Positions 7,444-15,049 of a DNA stretch of 34,099 nucleotides are shown here, in pieces (position 1 is the stretch's first letter; every line of letters starts with the position of its first letter). The DNA comes from JBOHUC01 sp050733935. Lineage in GTDB: Bacteria > Eisenbacteria > RBG-16-71-46 > DASYSL01. The translations under genes were made by a program, and so were the position numbers. The notes under the pieces are model-generated. The model was not told the DNA's origin. It saw only the letters and a list, made by a program, of their open reading frames with translations, and did no database searches. The stretch covers positions 1 through 34,099 of the forward strand of contig JBOHUC010000010.1 in NCBI GenBank assembly GCA_050733935.1, in the 5' to 3' direction.

Positions 7444-9459
7444 CTATCGCGTCACGAGGCCCTTCACGGTAAGCGCACGGTGTTCGTGGATCAGGCGGAT
7501 CCAGTAGACCCCAGGGCTCAGGCGATCCGACTCTTCCATCCGGACGAGGTGCGTTCCCGGTCCGAGCGATCCCACGTCCCTTCTGAAAACCGCCCGACCG
7601 CGGACGTCGTGCACTTCGAGAGTCGCCGGCTCGCCATCTGGGAGGGAGAAGGCGATCGTTGCGCCGTCGATCGAAGGATTGGGACGAAAGCCCGCGAGTG
7701 CGAGCTCGGCCTGACCCTGCACGTCGAGCCAGGTCTCTTCCGTGAAACGCTCCTCGGAGCCATCGAAGTACGCCAAACGATACGCCACACGTCCGGGCGG
7801 AGCGGTTCGATCTTCGTAGAGCAGGTGATCGGGTCCCTGAGAGCCCGGCGAGCCGATGGCCTGCCAGTCGGAGGTGGCACTCCGGCGATAGACCGTGGTT
7901 CGGAGTTGGCTGGCGTCCACAGCGAACCAGCGCAGACGGACGAGGCCCGGTTCGCTACTCGCCTCGATCAAGGAGAGCTGGATCGGGACTGGGCCATCGC
8001 CCGAAATTCTCTGTGCGTAAACCAACGATCCCGTTGGCGTTCCATAATCATATGCAACGATAGTCCCACCGCGCCCATCGGGGCACACCTGTGGGCTTGT
8101 AAACTCCCCGGGCTCGTCTCCCGCAACGGCAACGGCAAGGCCCTCCGGCGTCCATCCTGGTGCAATACGGGCGTCAGCGGTCATGTGCTGACCGTGGATT
8201 TCGTAGTCTCCGAGGGGAAACTCTTCCCAGAAGGCATAGAACCCGCCGGCTCCATCAGTCGCGATGATCGGATTGATCTGGGTCGCGAACTGAGTCGAAA
8301 TGAGAACTCCGTTCGGACTCCAGCCGGGAGCGACCGAGCCGTCTGGAAGGATGCGCTGGGCGAACGGTTGCCAGTACCCGTTTCGATAATCCTCCCAGAC
8401 GAGGAAGATGCCCCCCTGTCCGTCCGTCGTCATGTCGAAGACGTACTGGCCGCTTGGTGCCGTACACACGGGCAGACCCTCGACGGGCCAGCGCGGATCC
8501 ATCGTACCGTCGGCGAGAACGTGCTGGGCGTAGATGTCGAAGTAGAACGGGTTCCCTGTCGGGATCCCGACACGATTGTCGTTCCATGCGACGAAAGCGC
8601 CTCCCTCGCCGTCGGATACGATCCGGCGGCGCTCGACTGATGACCCCATGGGCAGAACTGGGATCCCTTCGGGAGCCCATCCTTTGGCGACCGAGCCGTC
8701 CGCGTTTACGCGAATGGCCCAGACGCTTGCACCAAGCTCCGTATAGGGGCGCGTATCTGCGCAGACGGCGATGATTCCTCCGTGTCCGTCTGAAATGAGC
8801 TCGACGCCACCCTGCGCGCTCGCGGAGTCGAAGATGGGCCTACCCTTGGCGGGCCAGCCGTCGGCAATCTCGCCGGTCGCGGTCAGGTGCAGGATTCGAA
8901 CGGTGACGCTCGGTTCATCGTCCCACGCCACGAACGCGCCGCCCGCGCCATCACTGAGAACATCTCGCGCGTGCTGATAGCCCGGATCTAGGGTAACCGG
9001 AACTCCTGGCCCCGACCAACCCGGAGCGATCGCCCCACCGGGTAGAACGCGGTGAGCGTAGAGGTTGTAGCCCGTGGGCACGAGATCATAGGAGACGATG
9101 AGCGCGCCTCCGAGCCCGTCCGGTGCGATGGGTACACCCTGCTGAAATCCCGGCCTGCTGACCACTGGGAACCCCGACGAGGACCAACCGGGCGCAATTA
9201 CTCCCTCACCGGTCAGACGCTGCAGATAGATGTCCGCGTCGTTCGTGGCGTCATCGCGATAGTCGCGCCACAGGACATAGACGCCTCCCTGGCCATCGGA
9301 AGCAATGTGAGGTGAATCCTGATGTCGCCCGCCGGCGGGAGCGACCGGAAGCCCGTTTTGCATCCATTGCGCGTGAGCGTCAGCCGATAATCCGAGCGCG
9401 ACCGCAAGAAATGCGATCGTCCGCCGAAGAGAATGGAGCATGGTCCAAGGAGAAGTCAT
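7444..9459 (-). CDS. Secreted protein of about eight propeller-like repeats with FlgD-like C-terminal module
   Basis: About 671 residues, exported. The signal peptide is LRRTIAFLAVALGLSADAHAQ. Roughly eight repeats of 55-65 residues follow. Each has a core like SDGQGGVYVLWRDYR (variants APDGLGGALIVSYD, SDGAGGAFVAWDD, TDGAGGFYAFWEE) and ends in a turn like GVIAPGW, AIAPGW, EIADGW, SVAKGW, TMDPRW, SVAPGW or RIAPGW. This is the look of a beta-propeller. The last 85 or so residues form a FlgD-like module (FRPNPSIDGATIAFSLP, VHDVRGRAVF, PGVYWIRL). An Ig-like region with VRLRWFAVDAS precedes it. No catalytic motif was seen, so a binding or surface role is inferred. Start is either ATG 9459 or ATG 9441; neither has a strong Shine-Dalgarno. 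Its promoter is at 9513-9542. Confidence 0.85.
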   Translation of the reverse strand: MTSPWTMLHSLRRTIAFLAVALGLSADAHAQWMQNGLPVAPAGGRHQDSPHIASDGQGGVYVLWRDYRDDATNDADIYLQRLTGEGVIAPGWSSSGFPVVSRPGFQQGVPIAPDGLGGALIVSYDLVPTGYNLYAHRVLPGGAIAPGWSGPGVPVTLDPGYQHARDVLSDGAGGAFVAWDDEPSVTVRILHLTATGEIADGWPAKGRPIFDSASAQGGVELISDGHGGIIAVCADTRPYTELGASVWAIRVNADGSVAKGWAPEGIPVLPMGSSVERRRIVSDGEGGAFVAWNDNRVGIPTGNPFYFDIYAQHVLADGTMDPRWPVEGLPVCTAPSGQYVFDMTTDGQGGIFLVWEDYRNGYWQPFAQRILPDGSVAPGWSPNGVLISTQFATQINPIIATDGAGGFYAFWEEFPLGDYEIHGQHMTADARIAPGWTPEGLAVAVAGDEPGEFTSPQVCPDGRGGTIVAYDYGTPTGSLVYAQRISGDGPVPIQLSLIEASSEPGLVRLRWFAVDASQLRTTVYRRSATSDWQAIGSPGSQGPDHLLYEDRTAPPGRVAYRLAYFDGSEERFTEETWLDVQGQAELALAGFRPNPSIDGATIAFSLPDGEPATLEVHDVRGRAVFRRDVGSLGPGTHLVRMEESDRLSPGVYWIRLIHEHRALTVKGLVTR

Positions 9460-9512
9460 CAGAAGGCCTTCGGCTCCGGGAGCCCTACGATCTGGTAAGG
9501 AAGCCACCCATC

Positions 9513-9542
9513 ATTATCTACTCTTGACTTTTTTTTTTTCAA
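9513..9542 (-). promoter_or_regulatory. Sigma70-type promoter with an A-tract spacer, for the propeller-repeat gene
   Basis: Read on the minus strand, TTGAAA (9537-9542) and GATAAT (9513-9518) are 18 bases apart, and the spacer begins with eight A residues. Both boxes match consensus at 5 of 6 positions. Transcription would start near 9506, leaving a leader of about 47 or 65 bases before the two possible ATGs. On the plus strand the same DNA is an 11-T run flanked by CTTGA and TCAAG. Confidence 0.65.
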
Positions 9543-9652
9543 GTGCGCGATCCTGCCCCTGGCCTCCGCGCCCTCGGTCATTCCTTTTCTCGTCCTGGCA
9601 TCCTTCTCCGCTCCTGCTTCATCGTTCTCCTCCCTCCAAAGGGAACCCCACC

Positions 9653-12600
9653 ATGAACTCTTCACCTTACTTGCGATCGCGCGCCTGGCGCTCGGGCGTC
9701 GCCCTTCTCCTCCTTCTCGTGCCGGAACTCGCCGCGGCCCAGCTCAACCTGACCGGGAGGTGGACTCCGAAACTGGGACAGGGAGAAACGTGGAGCGCAC
9801 CCGCGATCCACATGATCCTCACCCGCGGAGTCGCCCATCACAGCCAGATCCTCTGGTACGACAGCCACGCCGGACATCCGCCGACCTTCAAGGGTGGTCT
9901 CTGGGGCTGGAACCCGAACGGCACGACGGCCGAAAAGGATTGCACAGCGTACCCGGCGAGCAGGTTCACTCCGTTCACGCTGCCCCATCCCACCGGGGAC
10001 ATCTTCTGCACGGGGCACAGCGCACTTGCCGACGGGAGGGTTCTCATTTCCGGCGGCACGGAAGCCGGGGAGACGGGAATCACGCAGAGCATCCGGTTTG
10101 ATCCGAGCACGTCGCCTCCGACCTGGCAATTGCAGGGTTCGATGGCCGAGCGACGATGGTATCCGACCAGCACGACCCTCCCCGACGGGCGGGTATTGAT
10201 CTCATCCGGAACGAAGTACCTGCACATGTATCACTTCGGCGGACGGAGCGCGCCCGAGACGGGCACGCTCAAGTCGAACGACATCCAGCTTCTCGCTCTC
10301 ACGCAGGCCGGGCAGTGGGATCCAGCGGCGAACAACAACGGCGTGCCCGGAATTTGGCCGGAGCCGCGCGACGCTCACAGCGCGAGCTGGAACAAGAACT
10401 ACAGTGAGTGGACGATCTTTGGGGGGCGGAACCAAGACGGAACGTTACGGCGGGACACGTGGTTCATGTACCGAAACCTCGACAAGGATGATCGGGAGGA
10501 CTACAGCGCGACCCCGGTGGCGACTGTCGATCCTAGGCCTCGTCCACGATACCGCCACGCGACCGTCGTTCCCGCAGCGTTACCCGGCGAACCTGATACG
10601 ACGGTCGTCCTGATCGGAGGATTCACGGACGAAGGCATCAAGAATGATGTCTGGCAGTTGAAGCGCGACTTTCCCTCTTTCACTCACAGCTGGAACGAGC
10701 TCAGCTCCATCCCCGGACCTGGACCGTCGCCCCGCCAGGGCCACGCCGCCGTGTGGGACCCGGAGAATGACCGCATCCTTGTCTTCGGCGGTGCCAACGC
10801 GAGTGACGTGCCGATCGACAACACGGTCTACGCTCTCTCGCTCTATCCCAGCCCGGTTTGGAGCCAGCCCGCCGTGGACGGAGCCGGGGGACCGTTGAAC
10901 CTGCCCAACCTGCGACACGGACACGCGTTTCTGCTCGATCCCTTTGAGCGAACCGTGTCGGCTCACGGAGCGCCGAGCGCGAACCATAATCGCCGCGCGA
11001 TCCTCTGGGGCGGCAAGGACACAAGCCAGTTTCCGACGGACATCTGGACTCTCTGGATTCCGAAGGCGGGAAGCGGAGCTAACTACAAGTGGCAGCGTGT
11101 GACCCCTCCGGGCGCGCTCCCGCAGGGCCGCTACAGATTCGGCTCCGGGATCGACATTGCCAACGACCGCCTCATCATCTCGGGTGGGGATCTCGGCGGA
11201 ACGGCGTCCTCCCAGACATGGTCGATTTCACTCGATAAACTCGCCCTCACTCCCGAGGCCTGGTCGTCCACCCTACCTTCCTATCCCACCGGTGCCGTAA
11301 CCGGACACGCGATGCTCCTCGGGAGCGTGATCTGGGCGCGGAAGCAGGAACGATTCGATCCGGGAACCGGGTTCTGGACGGACCTCGGCAGCATCAAGCG
11401 TCAGGACTGGTATCCGTTTCACTTTGTCGCGCCGAGAACCGACTCGCTCATGGTCTTCATGGCAGGTCCCGACGAAGCGTCGGCCTACCTCAATCTCTCG
11501 AAGACTCCACCGCAGTGGCGGCCGTTCCCGTACAACCCGACGCCTGGATTCCGCGGAGGCTCTGCGGTCATGTACCGGCCCGGAGAGGTGATGAAGTGCG
11601 GCAGCCGAGACACTGATCCACAGGGTAGCCGGGCAGTGAAGACGACGATGCGAATCGATCTGACGACCGTGCCACCCCCGTCGTCGTGGTCGGTCACCGA
11701 TCCCGTAGACACGATGATCGCCCGCGTGAACCACAATCTGACGATCCTTCCGGACGGGAAGGTCTTCGTCAATGGCGGCACGACCTTTGTCGGCAATGCG
11801 GCGAACGCCGGCCCGGTCTTTACTCCGCAGATGTGGAATCCGGCGACCGGGAAGTGGTCTGCTTCCGCGGGCACGAACGCGCTGGCCGCTGACAACACGA
11901 TCCGGGGCTATCACTCGAACGCGGTTCTCCTGCCGGACGGGAGAGTCCTGACCGCGGGCGGATTCTCCGTGTCCGCCGATCAGGCCGGCATCGACTCGAA
12001 GATCGCCACGATTTTCTGTCCGCCCTATCTCTTCAACCCGAATGGCACGCTGCGAACGCGTCCCAGCGCCGAGTTCATCCCGGGCGGGCTCCGTTACGGG
12101 CAACAGTTCTCGATCTGCGGTCCCAGTGTCGGGATCTCGAAGGTCGCCCTCATACGACCGGCATCCTCGACGCACGCATTCAATCAGGATCAGCGCTACG
12201 TGCCGCTGACGTTCCAGTACAGCTGCGACAACCAGGCCCTTCAAGTCATCGGGCCGACTTCCTCGAATGTCGTCCCACCCGGGGACTACCTGCTCTTTCT
12301 CGTCAAGTCGGATGACACGCCGTCAGTGGCCAGCTGGATTCGGATCGGTCCGGACCAGCCCGACCCTGATCCGTGCCTCTGTGGACCGGGAGGCGGTACG
12401 ATGCTCGCGGGAGGTTCCTCTTCGGGCTGGACCGAAGAGAACGAACTTCTGGGGCAGGGCCAGGATTCCCAGCCCATTAAACTGCGCTCGAGTCTCGATG
12501 CTTCCGATGGCAGCTATCGCGTAAGGCTCGCGCAGGGCGAGGGCAGCACGACGAGTCTCGACGCGATTCACCTGCTTGCCGTGGACCATGCTGCCGATAC

Positions 12601-13558
12601 GCGGAGCTTCTCCGCGGGTCGGTCCTTTCTCCTCGGCTCGACCGTGCCGGCTCGGTCGATCGCAACGAGGAGCGGAGGCTTCTCTGCGGACGTTTCGCGG
12701 ATGGAGGATGGGACTTTCACGGCTGAAGCCGGCGACACGCTCGAGATCGAGCTCACCTCGGATCCGGTCACACCCGTTCCGCTCTATCTCGAGGCACGGC
12801 GTGGGAGTCGTGACTTGCCCGACGGTGAATCCGATTTGCGCGTGGTGGTTCAGGCCCTGCGCTCGGGGTCCTGGCAGAATGCGGGCCGGTTCGATCCGCA
12901 CCTTGAGTTCGCGGACGTCGTGATCGATTCGTGCTCGAATCGGGTGCGCATGGTGTTCGGTGCAAGGACTCAACTTCGGTCCGTCGGGCACGTAGCCATC
13001 GGTCCGGGAGACGGGCGCGTGTTGCCAGAAACGCTCGACCTCCTAACCGCGAACCACTCCCGGCTAGGAAGTGTCACCTCGGAGGTCACCCGCGAAAGTG
13101 GAGGTGCCACGCAACTCGCTGAGCGGGACACGCTCGTCCTCCGGTGGTCCGCACCGGTGGTCCCTCCCGGCAAGGTCCGGTCGCTTTTCGTTGTCTCGCG
13201 AAGCGTGACTACGTCGACGCCTCAGGTCAACGCTTCTCTGGCGCGGGCGGAAGGAATCGCGGACAGCCCGTCGTCGACCTTCCGTCTCGAATCGCCGAGG
13301 CCCAATCCCTCGCTCGGAACCGCAAAGATTGCCTACGCTCTTCCTGCCGCGATGCACATTCGCATTCGGGTCTACGACGTGGCCGGACGACTGGTCCGAA
13401 CGTTGATGGACCGCGAGTCCCCCGCGGGACCCGGAGAGGTCGTGTGGGATGGCCGCGACGATGACGGAAGGCGGCTGAGCGCCGGGGTGTTCTTCTATCG
13501 CATGGAGGCCGGCGAGTGGCAGAGCCGCAAGAAGATGATCCTGGCCTCGGCCGAATGA
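9653..13558 (+). CDS. Exported copper-radical (galactose/glyoxal-type) oxidase with Kelch insertion and FlgD-like C-terminus
   Basis: 1301 residues. Such enzymes oxidise alcohols or aldehydes with O2, giving H2O2, through a copper centre and a Cys-Tyr radical cofactor. Residues 1-29 are a signal peptide (SGVALLLLLVPELAAA). All expected active-site positions are visible: Cys119 (DIFCTGHS) and Tyr170 (RRWYPTSTTLPDG) for the thioether pair, Tyr753-His754 (RGYHSNAVLLPDG), and His841 (STHAFNQDQR). The DUF1929-type E-set domain spans about 785-898. About residues 235-525 form an inserted block with Kelch-like units (PRYRHATVV, PSPRQGHAAVWD, ILVFGGAN, RLIISGGD), so Tyr170 and Tyr753 are 583 residues apart, against 223 in galactose oxidase. 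Residues 910-1200 are unrecognised; about 1215-1301 are the FlgD-like module. The ATG at 9653 is preceded by AAAGGGA. Substrate is unknown. Confidence 0.85.
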   Translation: MNSSPYLRSRAWRSGVALLLLLVPELAAAQLNLTGRWTPKLGQGETWSAPAIHMILTRGVAHHSQILWYDSHAGHPPTFKGGLWGWNPNGTTAEKDCTAYPASRFTPFTLPHPTGDIFCTGHSALADGRVLISGGTEAGETGITQSIRFDPSTSPPTWQLQGSMAERRWYPTSTTLPDGRVLISSGTKYLHMYHFGGRSAPETGTLKSNDIQLLALTQAGQWDPAANNNGVPGIWPEPRDAHSASWNKNYSEWTIFGGRNQDGTLRRDTWFMYRNLDKDDREDYSATPVATVDPRPRPRYRHATVVPAALPGEPDTTVVLIGGFTDEGIKNDVWQLKRDFPSFTHSWNELSSIPGPGPSPRQGHAAVWDPENDRILVFGGANASDVPIDNTVYALSLYPSPVWSQPAVDGAGGPLNLPNLRHGHAFLLDPFERTVSAHGAPSANHNRRAILWGGKDTSQFPTDIWTLWIPKAGSGANYKWQRVTPPGALPQGRYRFGSGIDIANDRLIISGGDLGGTASSQTWSISLDKLALTPEAWSSTLPSYPTGAVTGHAMLLGSVIWARKQERFDPGTGFWTDLGSIKRQDWYPFHFVAPRTDSLMVFMAGPDEASAYLNLSKTPPQWRPFPYNPTPGFRGGSAVMYRPGEVMKCGSRDTDPQGSRAVKTTMRIDLTTVPPPSSWSVTDPVDTMIARVNHNLTILPDGKVFVNGGTTFVGNAANAGPVFTPQMWNPATGKWSASAGTNALAADNTIRGYHSNAVLLPDGRVLTAGGFSVSADQAGIDSKIATIFCPPYLFNPNGTLRTRPSAEFIPGGLRYGQQFSICGPSVGISKVALIRPASSTHAFNQDQRYVPLTFQYSCDNQALQVIGPTSSNVVPPGDYLLFLVKSDDTPSVASWIRIGPDQPDPDPCLCGPGGGTMLAGGSSSGWTEENELLGQGQDSQPIKLRSSLDASDGSYRVRLAQGEGSTTSLDAIHLLAVDHAADTRSFSAGRSFLLGSTVPARSIATRSGGFSADVSRMEDGTFTAEAGDTLEIELTSDPVTPVPLYLEARRGSRDLPDGESDLRVVVQALRSGSWQNAGRFDPHLEFADVVIDSCSNRVRMVFGARTQLRSVGHVAIGPGDGRVLPETLDLLTANHSRLGSVTSEVTRESGGATQLAERDTLVLRWSAPVVPPGKVRSLFVVSRSVTTSTPQVNASLARAEGIADSPSSTFRLESPRPNPSLGTAKIAYALPAAMHIRIRVYDVAGRLVRTLMDRESPAGPGEVVWDGRDDDGRRLSAGVFFYRMEAGEWQSRKKMILASAE

Positions 13559-13581
13559 TCCACGGGTAGAGCTATTTCAGA

Positions 13582-13613
13582 ATGGCGCGCGGCTCCAGTG
13601 GGCTGCGCGCCAT
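13582..13613. terminator. Candidate bidirectional hairpin between convergent genes
   Basis: ATGGCGCGC (13582-13590) pairs perfectly with GCGCGCCAT (13605-13613) around a 14-base loop. It fills the gap between the oxidase stop (13558) and the response-regulator stop (13619). There is no T-run on either side, so it is not a classic intrinsic terminator. It may stabilise 3' ends or act with Rho. Confidence 0.5.
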
Positions 13614-13618
13614 CGCCG

Positions 13619-15049
13619 TCACCCGACGTGCGACGTGGGCTCCTCGTCCTTGATGCCGAACTGTTTCATGCGATAGCGCAGCTTGTCGCGCTTCACGTTC
13701 AACACTTCGGCCGTCCGGCTCTGGTTCTCGTCCGTGAGGTGATAGGCCTTGAGGATCAGCTGGCGCTCCACTTCCTCGACCAGCTTCTCGAAGTCGATGC
13801 CACCCTCGGGGAACGCCGCCGCCTGGAGAATCGCATCGAGCTGCCCCCCGATCGTCTGCACTTCACGACCGCCGCGCGGATGCTCGCCGAGCTGGAGATA
13901 TTCGGCCCGCACTTCGTTGTCGCGGTGGAGCAGGATCGTCCGCTCCATCACGTTCCGGAGCTCGCGTACGTTACCGGGCCAGGGGTACGAGCGGATCATC
14001 TCGTCGGCGTCCGGCGCGAACGACAGGAAGTTCTTCTTGAACGCGACGTTGAACCGTTCGCGGAAGTGCCCCGCGAGCGGCATGATGTCCTCGTGGCGCT
14101 CGCGAAGCGGCGGCACGCGCAGGGCAACGACGTTCAACCGGTAGTAGAGATCCTCGCGGAACCCGCCGTTCTGGACGAGCCGTCCCAGGTCCTGGTTGGT
14201 CGCCGAGACGACGCGCACCGACACCTGGATGTCCTTCACGCCGCCGACGCGCTTGAACGTCATGCGCTCGAGCACGCGCAGCATCTTGACCTGGAGCTGG
14301 ACCGGCATCTCCGCGATCTCGTCCAGGAACAGGGTTCCTCCGTGCGCCAGCTCGAGGAGACCCTGCTTCTGCGCGCGCGCGTCGGTGAACGCGCCCTTCT
14401 CGTGCCCGAAGAGCTCGCTCTCGAGGAGGTCGCGCGGAATCGCCGCGCAGTTGAGCTCGACGAACGCCTTCCCGGCGCGTTCCGATTCCTGGTGGATGAG
14501 GCGCGCGATCATCTCCTTGCCGCTGCCGGACTCGCCCTCGACCAGGACGCTCGTCACGTCGCCCTTCGCGACCATGTCGACGTTCTTGTAGAGGTCGGTC
14601 ATGGCGCGCGACACGCAGCGCATGTAACCCTCTTCCTGCATCGCGGCCTGGCGCAGGTGCTCGACTTCGCGGTTGATCTGGCGCATGTCGAGCCCGCGCC
14701 CGACGATCGTGTTGAGCTCGTCGAGCTGGAGCGGCTTCTTCAAGAAGTAGAACGCGCCCTCGCTCATGGCGCGCACGGCGGTCTCGGTCTCGCCGAAGGC
14801 GGTGATCACGATCACGACGGTGTCCGGGGACGTGCGCTTGAACTCGCCCAGGAGATCGAGGCCGTTCGCGTCGCCGAGCTGCATGTCGAGCACGACGAGC
14901 TCCGGCGTCTCCTCGTTGAACAGCGAGCGCGCTTCCTCGCCGGAGCCGGCCGAGCGCACCTGATAGCCCTCGTCCTTCAGGCTCCGGCTCACGAAATGCC
15001 GGATGGAATCCTCGTCGTCCACCACGAGGATGCTGGCACTAGCGGCCAT
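13619..15049 (-). CDS. NtrC-family sigma54-dependent response regulator
   Basis: Cytoplasmic transcription activator of 476 residues. Receiver domain 5-120: acidic pair Asp11-Asp12, phosphorylation site Asp55 (LVVLDMQ), Thr83 and Lys104. AAA+ domain about 145-380: Walker A GESGSGKE (172-179), sigma54-contact loop ESELFGHEKGAFTDA (210-224, with FTDA rather than the usual FTGA), Walker B GGTLFLDEIAEM (237-248), arginine-finger region and YPWPGNVRELRN. A Fis-type helix-turn-helix closes it (residues 425-466, LILKAYHLTDENQSRTAEVLNVKRDKLRYRM read in two parts). The ATG at 15049 has GGAGG upstream. It overlaps the kinase gene by 11 bases, so the two are translationally coupled and very likely form one signalling pair. 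Target promoters could not be identified. Confidence 0.95.
   Translation of the reverse strand: MAASASILVVDDEDSIRHFVSRSLKDEGYQVRSAGSGEEARSLFNEETPELVVLDMQLGDANGLDLLGEFKRTSPDTVVIVITAFGETETAVRAMSEGAFYFLKKPLQLDELNTIVGRGLDMRQINREVEHLRQAAMQEEGYMRCVSRAMTDLYKNVDMVAKGDVTSVLVEGESGSGKEMIARLIHQESERAGKAFVELNCAAIPRDLLESELFGHEKGAFTDARAQKQGLLELAHGGTLFLDEIAEMPVQLQVKMLRVLERMTFKRVGGVKDIQVSVRVVSATNQDLGRLVQNGGFREDLYYRLNVVALRVPPLRERHEDIMPLAGHFRERFNVAFKKNFLSFAPDADEMIRSYPWPGNVRELRNVMERTILLHRDNEVRAEYLQLGEHPRGGREVQTIGGQLDAILQAAAFPEGGIDFEKLVEEVERQLILKAYHLTDENQSRTAEVLNVKRDKLRYRMKQFGIKDEEPTSHVG

Noticed and set aside
9523..9543. The T-run with flanking CTTGA/TCAAG as an intrinsic terminator
   Set aside because: The stem is only five A/T-rich pairs with the T-run as loop, and it lies between divergent genes. 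A minus-strand promoter explains it better.
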